DNA of 64,000 nucleotides from Apodospora peruviana (taxonomy: Eukaryota > Ascomycota > Sordariomycetes > Sordariales > Lasiosphaeriaceae): positions 4,836,001 through 4,900,000 of the forward strand of contig JAUEDM010000001.1 of NCBI GenBank assembly GCA_033439685.1, written 5' to 3'. Below the pieces are notes generated by a model. It saw only the letters and a list, made by a program, of their open reading frames with translations, did no database searches and was not told the DNA's origin. Below, piece by piece: positions 37,601-49,304 of the stretch. Every line of letters starts with the position of its first letter. Within the stretch, counting starts at the first letter, position 1. Position numbers and translations under genes: made by a program.

Positions 37601-37735
37601 AATGGGAACTTGGTTAATCCGTCGAGTAACTTCAATCCCAGCTTTGGCGGGATGGATGGCGGGAATGGCGGGTGCCAGTGCGCGTATAGTAACTTTGTGA
37701 GGTTGAACGGGAAGGCGACGGCGGCGGCGGTATGA
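34625..37735 (+). CDS. Large single-pass membrane glycoprotein of unknown function
   Basis: One exon encodes 1036 residues. Residues 1-590 are mostly disordered, basic and Ser/Pro-rich, with an acidic start WEEWDDEEMVTPIE and several TP/SP sites. A cluster of Arg/Lys before residue 590 precedes one transmembrane helix (about 592-612, CLGVCGGILGLIILAIVLGVTL). This predicts the N-terminus in the cytosol and the C-terminus outside. The outer 420 residues contain many N-glycosylation sites (NLT, NNT, NVT, NTT, NVS, NKT, NAT). They form a beta-rich domain ending in Gly/Asn-rich sequence with NGGCQCAYSNFVRLNG. I recognise it as the kind of conserved fungal hypothetical protein with this architecture, but no function is known to me. 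A wall-contact or sensor role would be guesswork. Confidence 0.85.
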   Translation: MSTPRTLQGGRAFPPRQRTREEWEEWDDEEMVTPIEDGEALLSPGLDSPSKMSSRSARWSGQQRSPIGAARHSMQKIKRLKSRQRQKAQNAKAGIKLVTDMSVLRQQQEQKNTESRTGRYVDAAALNALEGAPAKKKQPQGLLRNKRLDMLVAEAPSQADISPIVGPIMIGFAMPSDSDVVISPQTAVVQTPIEFPIHFKKPTQAPPSKLQILPSSVWSPDTEDGNTSTARQNLAGIASPDGKPATRSVPRGQRNTRATSIFVSDDEDDAPTPRGTRHKRDTKTTTFQVSDEEDDMDTPVTLFEEDGTTPVNTRQKSFRARRQSRSTVGGHTRSQGWWDQVTSPFGPRSPAKQQSPIPHSPETENQGLWKDTDNKSSTPTSKYNPGVASGSRTPAARARPPPSIVIEDVSSQPASAPRTRTPVASRAQTQADKVNIIVEEEELQVEMPPPYSPPSTKDNVRYRAVFPPGHPLTTTSRYPPSPGPVSPAMARTMTSQGAISLTNVPLTPPASTFDAPRRAYLPNRAPGSVVRDHFLSVSGHGPRQKAERQRRRHEKEEATARKVGGFWRGRGCIPESGCFGRSGREGRKRRRVCLGVCGGILGLIILAIVLGVTLSRRASTASTPFSPFLNLTDFPPIPTGIATVVGPNTDATTACVQPASLWSCSLPKEQASSVARFGADQPTFVFQIQFDNNTRQLWNVTGQEPPVPTPTKASSTSSATATSTRRPQARGEAIGVLPFLRKRVSARQDDASAAPNDGFTPDPAPPNFQDMFFLGNTTDGVVSDEKAGEPTPFYISMLRSVDESVGPNTLSRRAGAASVTAPKINVSDSAPPPVLNPDGTGAPAVLFPFPKQQPLRLYDRGLPTERFGFYTYYNKTIYVKSVAVPNDNSASGQVADDLNGGALESEAKFLVTWLSARFKVEIWTRRENTTRLNGGRVSDDNATQPGTFPYPVTVTLDTHGGIPGQKFAFARGVVDQRVVTNDATFVLNFMSVNGNLVNPSSNFNPSFGGMDGGNGGCQCAYSNFVRLNGKATAAAV

Positions 37736-38919
37736 CGGGAGGTTTGGAGAGGGGGTGATATAGATTGAAGATGGTGTTATATCTTTTTCTTTTCTGTCTT
37801 TTGTCTGCTAGTACAGATTTATTGTTTTACATAGCTTAGGGACAGTACTTGGCATTTTATGGAGTTGTGAATATCAACAATACAAGCATGTTAGACTTAG
37901 TTTAAGTTCTGTTTCCTGCTCACGAGCTCATTGCTACACACAAAACAGATCAGGACAATATATAGGCATATATGCGTGATCACAGATCAGAAACGCTCCA
38001 CCGACCAACTGGGCGTTGCTGTTTCACCCACAGCTTACACCATGATTGTATAACTCTCTTCACTCAGGGGCGTCCAGAATCACGACACCGAAGCTAACAA
38101 TTGCGAAGCCCACCTGAATCTATTCCTATCCTGTGTCGTTGTCTAGGAGGTGGGTTGGAGTGTGTTTCCGTGTGTCAACCATATGCGGCTCGTTGATAGG
38201 TATATATGATATGACGGTGTCTTGTCACGCATAAGGGGTATTTTCTCACACACCTTGTGACATGGTGCAGTACCCCGCAGGTAAGGGGCAGGTACCTACC
38301 TAGGTTAAGGAGAGTATGTAAGGGAACTCACCTACTGTACCTAAGGAAAGACCGGTTGAGCAAAGAGGCGAGGTAAAGGGTATGGGTAATGTATTTTTCT
38401 GCGGGTGTATATTGTATATGATACCATCTATTAAGCTTGTGCTGCGTGCAGGCAAGTAAAGGTGAGAAATTACCCAATTGGTCAACTCAAACCCACACGC
38501 TTTCGAACGGGAGATGTGTTGTATCGGCCCGGCCGGTGAGGTGAGGAGGAGGGGTTGAAAAGCCGTTATGTTTCCGGTCGAGGACAGATTCCTTATCGAG
38601 ATTGTTAGTAGTGACCAATTACTCGGCGGTCGTGAACTTGGAGTTCTTGTAATTACCAGAGACGAGGGATATCATGGCTTACAATGAATATGGGGTAATA
38701 GTGAGCGAGGAGATCATCTTGCATTCCAAACCCCCTCTTCTCGAATCAAAAGAAGCATGATAATCATGGATAGGATTTATATAGCGGATAAAGCACCGAC
38801 AAGAAAGTCAAGACTGATCGGATAGCTCACCAAAACCCACTCTTTCAATCTAATTTATCCATCTTATCTGCCTCTCGCTTCGAGTTTCGATAACAGTTCC
38901 CCCATCTTTGCTAAACTCA

Positions 38920-38935
38920 GGTACCTAGGTACCTT
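38920..38935. repeat. GGTACC inverted motif pair
   Basis: AGGTACCTAGGTACCT is a perfect 16-base palindrome made of two GGTACC units, followed shortly by further CCTAGGTTAGGTA copies. Confidence 0.75.
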
Positions 38936-39040
38936 GGGTATGTGTGACTGCATGGAACCACTTTGCTTTACCCTAGGTTAGGTATAGATATCGAAGCAGC
39001 AGCCACATCAACACCACCAACACCACCACCATCACCAAGC

Positions 39041-39061
39041 AAAAAAAAAAAAAAAAAAAAA
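39041..39061. repeat. A21 homopolymer tract
   Basis: Twenty-one consecutive A residues are preceded by a degenerate CAC/CAA triplet run. No retroelement sequence is recognisable upstream. Confidence 0.95.
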
Positions 39062-40717
39062 GGACGTTACCGTAATATGCGCCAGAAACTGAGCACGGCA
39101 ACGGTGCCACTCATGTCGGTCCCGCATCAGTGTGCATGGGCTTCTTTTGTACCATGAGGCCAGCACATCATAGGACCGGAGGAGTTCTCCCCTCTCTGGT
39201 CCCGATGTAAGTTCCAAACTTGCACACAGGCTGCTACGCAGTCCACCGAGTGTGCATGTACTTATGTACGGTATGCAGCTAAGGTTACTTGGTGGTTGCT
39301 TCTTGGCGATGTCTGGCAGATATACTGTGTGCTTCCAGACATGATCAGATAATATCGATCGTTTCCAGATTGCTTCTTTTGTTTCTTCTTCCTCGGGAGA
39401 GGGCGGCGAAACACTTTCCCGTTCCCTTTGACCCGTTCCCGTCCGCCACCAATACCTGAATGGTAGAAATCTCCGACGACAACAACAATATATACATATA
39501 CATATCTCAGAGATGAAAAAGAAGAATACAATGTTGCCATTGCCGTTCCCGATTACTAGTAGTGGCTTGAACTTACACGAGAAAAGTTGTCTTTGTGCTT
39601 TTTAAGAACAGCCATCGATCGAGCAACCCGGATAAAATTCAACTCTATTTAATTATTTGGGCATCGTTCCGGTTACCTACTTTATGAACCAAGGATACTT
39701 ACACGTGTGCAGTGGTAGTACAAATGGTACAGTGCAGAGAGACCCGACACCTTCCGTGAAACAGCTTGAAGCCGGGCCGTCACGGAGCTACGGAGCTGCG
39801 GGGCCAATGGCAACCTGGAAGACGAGTGACAGCCAAAGAAATCGCACCGTGGTAAAAACCTTTCGGACCTATACCTAGCAACGGTGTAACCAATTGACGG
39901 CGAAAATGAAAACGAGTAAAGACATTTCCTTCTGCTCCTCCTTTTTTTTTTTTGCTAGCTTTGCCAGTTCAGTTCTATGGTTCTAGACTCTGGTAAGGAT
40001 TTCAACCTCGAAGTTTCACTGAAGTGGAATCGAGATCGGCAACAAGCCACTTTCGTAATTTGTGTTACCACGGGGCGTACTCACATCGTACGCAATACAC
40101 GTGTACGGAGAGGGATGTGTCATCGACGTGTATCTGTACCTATCAAACTGATCGAAATAATGTACCGTACGGGTGCAATTGCAAATACCATACCGAAAAT
40201 CCGGGGACAACCCCGCATCTCAGATCTGCCGGGGGGGGGAGGTCTTTTATATCGGCACGGAGGGTCTATTTACCAAAAGAAAAGGTATCCATCAAGAACT
40301 AGAACCCAGGTTTCGAACCGACGGGTTGACAGACAGCCATATCTATAATAAAAAACATCCGTCCTTTTCAAGAGTCTTTACTCTTCCTCAGGATTGTTCG
40401 TGAGGGAGGCAACCACATGAACAGAAAGCTGCCCCATTTCGAGTCCCCAAAGAGACATCCGAAATGCCGCGGCGACGTAAACATGACGGCTGGAATCACA
40501 AGCTAGGAACAGGTGAAAGCGACTCCACCTCCCTAAAAAAGAATACAAGGAGGGTGACGTGCAGCCGATGAAAGACGCTGTCTTTGGTTCGCAACTACTC
40601 CTGTAGCCAGACGTGTGCTTTAGATACTGACTGTCGGTGCTCGCGTGGCGGCTGCTGTTTTGCAGCAATGGTGCAGGAGGCTTGCTTGCATGCTCCCGCC
40701 GTAGGTTGATACTATTC

Positions 40718-40735
40718 CTACCTACCGGTAGGTAG
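40718..40735. repeat. Perfect 18-bp palindrome of the TACCTA motif
   Basis: The sequence CTACCTACCGGTAGGTAG is identical to its reverse complement. It sits in the long spacer. Confidence 0.9.
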
Positions 40736-40859
40736 AAAGCGAGCAAGCAACTCACGTCGTACTTCACAACTGTCGCTCTTTATCGACTGGTGCCCAGAGG
40801 CCGGATCGTTGGTATATGCTGCCAGTAATGCTCCTGTTTCCCGCATGCTCCACAAGACA

Positions 40860-40895
40860 AATCATTCGAGGCTGTATAATCATTCGAGGCTGTAT
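40860..40895. repeat. Perfect 18-bp tandem duplication
   Basis: The unit AATCATTCGAGGCTGTAT occurs twice back to back with no mismatch, indicating a recent slippage or microduplication. Confidence 0.95.
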
Positions 40896-42824
40896 TTGGT
40901 GCAGAGTAAGGCGCCGCGGATTGATAGTAGAATGGAAGCAATGGCTGGCTGGCCCCTTTGGATCTCCTCTGGGCCTCATTGGTACTCTTGAACGTTCAGG
41001 TTCACTGCCGTGACTTGCATATATTTTGACAGCTCTGTCAAAACAAGCTCAAAGGCGACGGAGGGTCCGAAGAAGGCTGCCGTGCAGTTGATTACACGAC
41101 AGGAGGCTAGCTCCACTGCCCTCCCTAACAGAAACTATGAGACGGAACGTCAGTTATTTGTCATTGGGAGGAAGCCATTGCCACCAACATATTGCATACA
41201 CTAGTACTGCAAATACTGCGAAGCCCATGGTTGTTCATGCCGGTTTTCCGAACCTGGACAAAAATCCCGAGGCAACAAGAAAACAGACCGAGGTGACAAT
41301 ATCACACAATTTGATGATTCCGATGTCACCCTCGTCGGCGCCCTGTTTCCTTTGGTACGAACGCAAGGCATTCCAGGACCCTTGCCCCAGACCAATTTGT
41401 CTCCTTGCTGCATATCGGACCCTGCGGCGAATTGATCATCAGCCTTGTCATATGCATATTAAACAACCAGCAGATGCCGACGTTCAGCCCCGTCAAGCTT
41501 TTCATAGCGGGTCTATTCGGGATCGCAGCATTTCCAACGTCTCATGCCCTTTCGGGTTTTCCCTAGTTCGGAGCCGCCCAACCTTGCCAAACGACGGTGA
41601 GCTCCTGGGCCCGAGCCCTGAGGTCATTGACGTCGAGACATGTTGTTGCGGGCGAACGGCTTGCCATCTCTCTGCCGGTCTAGAGGGGACTTGTTGGGGA
41701 GATGAAAATATAGGCGAAAGATGAACCTTGAGGGACTGATAACTAGCTCCAAACCGCAAGAAAGACACACCGGGCGGGCCCCCCTGATTGCCGCGCATCC
41801 TGTCTGGATCGACGCAGGGCAGCATCACCAACTGCAATTGCAGGTAACAACCCCATACGACTGCATGAGCAGACATGATACATATAAGGCAGCTCCTCCG
41901 TACACTCTCGAAATAACCAGTTTGGTTGTATACAGAGCCAACATGAGGTTCAGCCAGTCCGCTTGGAAGCTGAGAGTCGCATGGCGAATGACCACCTAAC
42001 CAGGAGAAGAGTCTTCAGTCGCAACATCCGCGACATCCCCAGTATCAACGGTTGCACTTCGTAAGAAAACTGATATGAAAACCCAATGCCCCTCGGGCGG
42101 GTCGGATCCGCGCCTTAGCATCAGAGCTAACAAGGTTTGTTTGCAGATCCTGCAACCGCATCGACGGTAGGATGCAGTGCTGGACACTGAGTGAGCCAGT
42201 CCGTTTTCGTAGTGGCGGCTTCTAGCTTTTCCATCGCTATCATCATTGCGCAGGCGCGACAGGGACCTTGCTGGAGAGGTGCGCAGGTCCTGACATGAGA
42301 GCTATGGTTGATCCAGGTCCATGGCATGAAATTCAGGCCCTGACTGGGGCCTGGATGACTGATGAGATAAACTCGGGTTGTTTCAGCAGCCGAACTTGCT
42401 GCTTCTTACGTGCCGCCACGTGAGGAGATTGACCTTGGATCAGAAGTATATGCCGTCCAGAAGCACTTCAGCCAAGGCCACTACATATAAAGCCCTGGCT
42501 TTGTCGCACAAATGAAGGGCGGAAGGAGAGCTGTTTGGACGCCTTGGCCTCTCTGGCCTTTCCATGCCGTGGTAGCAATGAAGAAGTGCAATGAAGTATC
42601 TTGTTTGTTGGCATCATACTTGAAGAAATTGGAATCGTGGACGAATTCCGGGCCGCTCTCCGAGCAAACAGAGGTCACGCGGAGCTACCTCAGCAAAGGC
42701 CCGCAGAGAGGGTGCAACATGGACCGGCTTGGTCGGCGTCGACGGAAGAGTCGATAAATTCCATTGTTATGTAATAGCTGGAAGCTTGACGGAAGCCAGG
42801 TCGAGGCACGGCAACCAGACTCGG

Positions 42825-42850
42825 AGCCAGCCAGCCAGCCAGCCAGCCAG
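42825..42850. repeat. (AGCC)6 tetranucleotide repeat
   Basis: Six and a half uninterrupted AGCC units lie in the long spacer. Confidence 0.95.
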
Positions 42851-44947
42851 GTTAGGCCATCGTGTCAGCAGCAGTCATCAGTATCAGCACCAGGCAGCGC
42901 AGCGCGAACAGACCGTGGCTAGGACGGGCATGCCAGGCACTCCGTAGGACCAGTTGGATGGAGTCGTCGTGGGCGAATGCGGAGACCTTGACACTTTGTG
43001 CCTTGAGACGACATGGAAGACGGGGCTCAGCAAGACAAGACATTGACAGGACGCATGAGATGCTCCGGCGGGCTGCCACTTGTCGACTCGCGTCTGAGGG
43101 TAATATCATAGTAATCGTATTCTGTACGTGGCAGGCGAAAGCCTAACAAGAGGTATTTAATCCAGGCCGTGTTTGTCCTTGTTTCGACAGTGTCGCTTTT
43201 CGTCCTTTTGGCCAGCAAATGGATTTCAATCCGAATCCCGTCGTTGACTAACGAGAACTGGGAGGCGACCAAGCAGAGTGGTCAAAACAGGTCACACGGC
43301 TGTCACCGACTGCCACACCCCTGCTGCAGAAGGAGGCGTCAATGCCCCAGACCGCCAAACCGCCAAACCGCCTCCTCAGCAATGGAAGGCTCAAACCCCA
43401 CAGCAGTTTGCCCAGTGCAGCCAGTGCCTGGAGCCTTCCCCATTCCCCCAAACTCCCTTCTCGGCACCCACCAGTGCCACCGCGCGGGCTGCACCTTACT
43501 GCACGGGACCTGGTGTTGCTGCTGAGTGCTCTTTCCAGTCGTTTTCTTCCAGCCTTTTTCTGCTTGTTTCCGCTTTCACACCCCACATCCCCCCTCCCTT
43601 TCCTTCACCACTCCGAGTCTGCCCTGACACCCCCATTTTTTCTCTCGCTGGCAGGCATCTTCCCAAGAGTCAAAAGAGCACCATACACCGTTTAACCCGC
43701 GGGAAAGGGTTGACTACGGAATCTGGCCTTCAACGCAACCACCGATACCAACGATAGCCCAGATGGTCGATCTCTCACTGACCCGATAAATACCTTAAAA
43801 GGAGACATCACTCGCTCCCGTCTCACGATCGAACGCGGGGTTGCTTGCCATTGTGCGATTGTCTCGGAGCGGGTTGATCAGAAACACAAGGCCAACCTGT
43901 GGCACCAAATCTTGTCAAGGAGTGAGGTACGGTATGTGAATATCTTGGCCATTTCATCTCCCTCTTCAATTGGCATCCGTTTCCTCCATAACCCCTTCAC
44001 CACGTCAGCCAGAGCGCGAGAACCGACGAATGAAAACGTGATCCTTTTTGTCGTCGTCAGTGGCTCCCTGCACCCCACAACATTCGCTTGGCTGAGTCCA
44101 TCTGGCCCAATATCCGTTGTTTCTCGCCATTGTAGCAAGACGACGTACATGGCATTCTCGATGCATCAAAACTGTCCTGTCCTGCATGTAATTCGTACCT
44201 ACGGAGTATGTCTTGATAACGAATACTGTGGAACCCCCATCTTTTTCCCCATGCACACCCCCCGTTAACCCAATTATGGGAGCCCCTCCTTGACCCTCCT
44301 TGACCGACCATCCCACGTTTTGGCGCACACCGTCACCTCATCTAGACCTAGGGATGAACGAGGACAGGGGGCAGCTGGGACAGCACACACACTGGCATTG
44401 TAACCCACATCCGCCTAAGGGCTAGTGGCTAGTGTACTTTCCTCCTCCGACGAGCCGGACACTGAATCTGCACCTGCACACCTGGGCTGCTTTCCTTTGC
44501 GCAACCCCCCTTTGCTGGATTCCCATTATATCTTTGCCTAACACCCTTTTCCTTCTTTGCCGTCCGCCTTTTTCCAACAATCACTACTACTACGGATACT
44601 TGCAATGCGTCGACCTTAATTCTAATTTTGCGCAGCTTCTCCCGCCCGGCCCGTTCTCTCTCGACACCAACTTCGATCGACGCGAGAGAAATTGGAGCGG
44701 TCTTGCATCATCGCCGCCTTTGTCTCCAGTTGCCTCGGAAGCCACATACGGTGCCTCGAAGTTCAAAAGAAGAAAGCATTACCGGGTCAGCTGCAACCCC
44801 TTCTCTCGGAAAACGTATCGCCTATTTCGAGCCTCCGTTGAACCGTCGGAATACCTATGACGGACTTTTGTGGTCGTGCGTTGGAGAAGGATACAAGGTG
44901 AACTGGACGGTTATCCATTTGATTGCAAGGGTTCTCGCCTCTTCAGC

Positions 44948-46752
44948 ATGGCTGTAGTTCTGTCCTCGGAGGAGAACAACTACTTCTCGCCGTCGACCCT
45001 GCGTCGGTCACACTCCCAGCCCAAGTTCGTAACGCAGCATACCGGTTTCCACACATCCGCCTCGGCTTCCCGGATAAGTGACCTCTACCCTCAGTCCGAG
45101 CCTTTCGAGAACTCTAGCGCCTCCTCGGCACCGTCATCACCTCAAGCGGTGCACGTGGAGTCTACAGACTTGTCGTGCTCGTCTACCCCGGCCACCAACT
45201 GTTCGTTGGCCTCAGACTGCGGCGAAGAGGACCACTTTGGGTCGGTCACTTCGGAGCAGATCGTTTTGCCACAGTACGACGACGTGGGTTACTTCAACCA
45301 AGTAGAGGATCTGGAGCCTCCCCCCAGTCCGCGAACTGGTCACTCCTACACCTCCTCACCAAATGACCAGGGAACCTCAAATAGCACATCCCGGCCAGGA
45401 ACTCCGGATATTTACGAGAGAGCAGAGGATGACATCGCGCTAAGGGCGCAACCTTCCCGGCATGTTGACTATCTATCACATCAGTGGCGCGAGGAGGATA
45501 TATGGCAATCTTGGAAGCTCATTGTTTCAAGGCGGGGGGATTACGCCAATTCTGCTCGGTTAGAAAACGCGTCTTGGAGAACGTGGATGAAGTCCAAGAA
45601 TAACCTGAGCACAGTCTCTCCCGAGACGCTGAATTGGTATGTCGCTTCGCCTCCCTTCCACAATGCCCCCCTCTGACGTCGGGCAGGCTCAAGGACTGCG
45701 ATGTGACGTGGCTCTACGGTCCGTTACAGACCGGCACCAAGAATCTGAATCCGATATACACCGAACTGAACAGCGCGAGGATGTCAAAAACCAACTCGTT
45801 TGTCAACAAGAAGCCTATCTTGAAAAAGAGGAGCATGTCGGAGCTCATGCTGCAACGATCACTGTCTGCCTCATCGCTCGTGAAGCAGGCCGCGGCGGCG
45901 GTACAGGCGCAACAAATAGAGGGCGGGAAGAGGATAGCTAAACGACCTGGTCTGGAACGGGCCACGACCGACTACATTGCCTTTCCATTTTCCTCGCGGG
46001 GACTAAGCAACGACGGTACCAGTCTGTTTCCTTCATCGGTATCATCCGGCCTGATATCTCCCAATAGCGGCCGGAAACATATTCACTTCAACGAACAGGT
46101 GGTTCAGTGTATTGCCGTCGACGTTAAAGGCGACGATGAGGACGAAGATGCCGACACGCAACGATTTGACTATGGTAGTGATTCAGACGACGGAGCCATC
46201 ATGATGAAGCGAACGACCTCTAAGAGGCGGCCGATCTTGAAGAAGACCAAAAGCCAAAGCGGCGGTGGAGAGAGCAAGACAATTGCCATGCTACCTTCGA
46301 CTACCTTGAAATATCGGGAGGATACACCAGAACCAACCGAATCAGCCATGAAGCACAGCACTGGCGTTCCATATAGGAGTCCACTCATATCGCCCTCCTC
46401 CTCTCAAGAAACGTTGCGGCCGTCGAAGAAGTCGGGCAAACTCTTTTTCGCGGATGACGATGATGATGACGACGACGACGAGGAAAATAACGAAGAAGAT
46501 GGTAGTACCAACTGGGCCACGCCGGCAAAGGCCGGTGCGGGCGTATCGTCTGGCCTTTCTCGGTCGATATCGTCAAGTAGCTTGACGGCGGAACCGGCGG
46601 GGATGCGAAGAACAGAGTCCGGGATGTTTATGCCTTTTGAGGAAGACGGATCAGGTTCTGGAAGCGAAGGCCTTTTCGGTCGGGTCATTGACACGGTAAA
46701 TACGGCCCGGGACATAGCCCACGTTATCTGGAACGTGGGGTGGAGGAAGTAA
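44948..46752 (+). CDS. Protein phosphatase 1 regulatory subunit, Reg1 type
   Basis: Two exons (44948-45636 and 45687-46752) give 584 residues, joined as LNW-LKDCDVTWLYG. The segment ASWRTWMKSKNNL, continuing over the intron, matches the fungal DUF1752/GATA-N region seen in Reg1. GRKHIHFNEQVVQC contains the HIHF docking motif (RVxF class) for type 1 phosphatase. The rest is Ser-rich and disordered, with KKPILKKRSMSEL, an Asp run near 273-282, and a C-terminal GLFGRVIDTVNTARDIAHVIWNVGW helix. In yeast, Reg1 brings Glc7 phosphatase to Snf1 and keeps glucose repression on. The same role here is inferred. The ATG at 44948 starts MAVVLSSEENNYFSP; the frame is open upstream, but that part is leader-like. 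Confidence 0.87.
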
Positions 46753-48361
46753 CTCTCTGGCTAGACCAATTCTTATTAACAACCCGTTTTCCAGAAGGAC
46801 GCCATTGGCGGCAATACCAACCGACTGCGTCCTGGCCCGAGGTTCTCCGGTGGGGGTGTACGATAATCGCATAATGCATGGAATACAGCTGCAAGAGAGG
46901 ATATTGAACTCTCACCCGGCGGAAGCGACCACATCTCAGGCGGAGCGAGTACTTTATCGACGTTCGAAGGGGCTGATAACGACAAGGGTGTGCATTGGTT
47001 GGGGTGTTCGAGCATGAATCGGTTCTGTTCTTTTTAAACTTTTTGATTCTATATTTCTTTCACTTTCTACGGGTCTTGTTATAGGTTTAATGACCGATCA
47101 CAAAGGCTTAGTTTGCGGAACTTGAGGCAGACGTGGTCAAGGATGAGGCTCACTTGAGACCGATACCCACCGTGCAGTTGATAATTGGTTTTGTTTTATC
47201 GACGCTGTTGTTCAGTTCGGGTCGGTTCGACTTGGCTCGGGCAATTGGTTGATGATACTTCTTTGGCACAGTAATTATTTAATGCCAAGTGGTCGTTGGA
47301 TCGACTATCAATGGCTGGGAGAAGGCGTGATAGGGCTTTACAAATGGGCAAAACACAAAATCGGGGGTGGTGGAAAAGCTTGTCTTTCTGTTTTTCTTTC
47401 TCTTTCCTTTAGTCTTCTTGGATATCTCTCAGGGGGTACCCTACCCGTCCGACCGTCTGTGTTGATAGTAGGCGGAGTGTATTGTTTGACTCGGTGGAGG
47501 CGGCGTTCTAGCGCCATACGGACTTCCAGAGGAGTTTTAAGGCAGGAGACGGAAAAGGATATGTTGTATTACCTTGGCGAGGTTATCCGGCGCATTATTC
47601 CTCTGGGGATTTCTATTTTTGGCGAGACCTCTCTCGGGGCGGTGTGCTAGCTGTCCATTGCCTATTCCATGGTGATTATTCTTGGGTTGTGGCAGTTGAG
47701 AAGACAGACAGGCAGGAAAAGAGAAATTATTCGGCAAAGCCGTGTAAACATTAGATAGGCGGCATTGTCATATCAAAATATGTCCACGTGTTTACGAGAC
47801 CGTCGTGATGGTGATGCGCGAGGTAAGTGTGGTGGTATACATGCTAAAGAAGAAGGTCCTCTCCGCGCTTTATTTTCAAACCTGTGAGCTCTTATTAACT
47901 GATGAGTTCCTACGGGAGATATGCTTCGGAGATTTAAGTGCTCCAAATCTGATGCAGTAAAGACCTCGAAGTTATCGAGTGTCGAGTGATGCGAGACTGC
48001 CAGTGGTGAGGTGCCACAGGAAATCAGGCGTCAAGGCAGCAACACTTTTGGCGTGCCAAGACTTGGTGCAGCTAGCTGCCGACTGGAGCTGACAAGGAGC
48101 CCGGGCCGCCAGGCGACGACGCTGCTTGGATGGAAACGCGTGCATGGAGCTGCCTTGAGCTCTAAACCACCAGGCCCAAGGTGACCTCCATTCTGTCATC
48201 AACCCATTAACCATCAAACAACCTACCACAACTCGCTCAAGAAACGGAAATCTCACCATAACAACGCCCCCATCATATCCTAGTCGACTTTTACAAACAA
48301 TCCCATCACTCGATCGGGCGAACGAAAGTGGAAAGCACACAGATACATACAGAAAGCCGAA
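46753..48361. other. 1.6 kb spacer between Reg1-like and proteasome genes
   Basis: No convincing gene is seen. A 133-codon plus-strand ORF with hydrophobic segments (47249-47650) was judged chance. The end should hold the proteasome gene promoter, but no GGTGGCAAA proteasome control element was found. Confidence 0.6.
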
Positions 48362-49304
48362 ATGGATACGCTCGTAGCGCGGTACAGCCGCCCGGCCTAC
48401 CAACAGAATGAGGTCTTCTCGGAGCAGGAGCAGCAGGACCTTGGCGACGGCACCATGCCCACCCTGTCGCTCAAGTTTGCCATGCCGCCCGTAGCTCACG
48501 TTAGTTCTCTTTCCCTCTCTCCGTCTGGTCTCATCTCGCGATTGATTGACTTGTGAGAGAGAAACTGACCTTCCCCCAAAGCCATCAGCCTGGCTCCGCG
48601 CCGCCTCGGACGACCGCTCGAACCCCTCCTGCCCGATCAAGATCGCTCACGGCACGACGACGCTCGCGTTCCGCTTCCAGGGCGGCATCATTGTGGCGAC
48701 GGACTCGCGCGCGACGGCGGGCAACTGGATCGCCTCGCAGACGGTCAAGAAAGTGATCGAGATCAACAGTGACCTGCTGGGAACCATGGCCGGCGGCGCC
48801 GCCGACTGCCAGTACTGGCTCGCCTGGCTGGGCATGCAGTGCCGGCTACACGAGCTGCGCCACAAGCGCCGCATCAGCGTGGCCGCCGCGTCCAAGATTC
48901 TCGCCAACTTGGTCTACCAGTACAAGGGTATGGGCCTGTCGATGGGCACCATGTGCGCGGGCGTGACCAAGGAGGAAGGCCCAGCACTGTACTATATCGA
49001 TTCGGACGGGACCCGGCTGGCGGGCAATCTGTTTTGTGTCGGTTCCGGCCAGACGTTTGCGTACGGTGTTCTGGATGCTGAGTACCGCTACGATTTGAGT
49101 GTCGAGGAGGCGCTGGAACTGGGCAGCCGGAGTATTCTTGCTGCTACGCACCGTGACGCGTACTCTGGTGGATTCATCAACCTGTACCACGTCAAGGAGT
49201 CCGGGTGGGAGAAGCACGGGTTCAGCGACACGAACCCCATCTTTTGGAAGACCAAGCTGGAGAAGGGCGAGTTCAGCAACGTTACTAGTGACCTTTCGTC
49301 CTAG
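48362..49304 (+). CDS. pre2: 20S proteasome subunit beta type-5
   Basis: Two exons (48362-48499 and 48582-49304) give 286 residues. A propeptide of 70 residues ends in AHG, and autocatalytic cleavage exposes Thr71 (mature Thr1) of TTTLAFRF. In mature numbering the catalytic partners Asp17 and Lys33 are visible. Met45 (in GTMAGGAAD) lines the chymotrypsin-like S1 pocket, which identifies the subunit as beta-5. SGGFINLYHVKESGW and the C-terminal tail match the family. It works in the inner ring of the 20S core, in cytosol and nucleus. Length is usual for fungal Pre2. Confidence 0.97.

Larger units (their letters stand above)
37736..44947. other. 7.2 kb spacer without a recognised gene
   Basis: This is the longest gap in the window. 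It contains only short ORFs with no protein-like features. It has a 21-base A tract, a CAGC tetranucleotide run, an 18-bp tandem duplication, an 18-bp palindrome and several TACCTA-type motifs. The right 500 bases are a C/T-rich leader for the Reg1-like gene. Base composition is not extremely AT-rich, so it does not look like heavily RIP-mutated transposon remains. Confidence 0.55.

Noticed and set aside
40290..40330. GGTTTCGAACC sequence resembling a tRNA B box
   Set aside because: Flanking bases do not pair into a T arm on either strand, and no acceptor or anticodon arm is found.
40378..40767. 129-codon minus-strand frame in the long spacer
   Set aside because: It begins with GTG rather than ATG and shows no known motif.
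41137..41724. 195-codon ORF with a CCCG-containing tail
   Set aside because: Cys residues are scattered, no domain is seen, and no exon structure is supported.
47249..47650. 133-codon ORF with hydrophobic segments after the Reg1-like gene
   Set aside because: It lies in the expected 3' region, and the membrane-like runs come from T-rich DNA. No homologue is recognised.
47900..48361. Search for the proteasome control element GGTGGCAAA upstream of pre2
   Set aside because: No copy or reverse complement was seen. Filamentous fungi may not use it.
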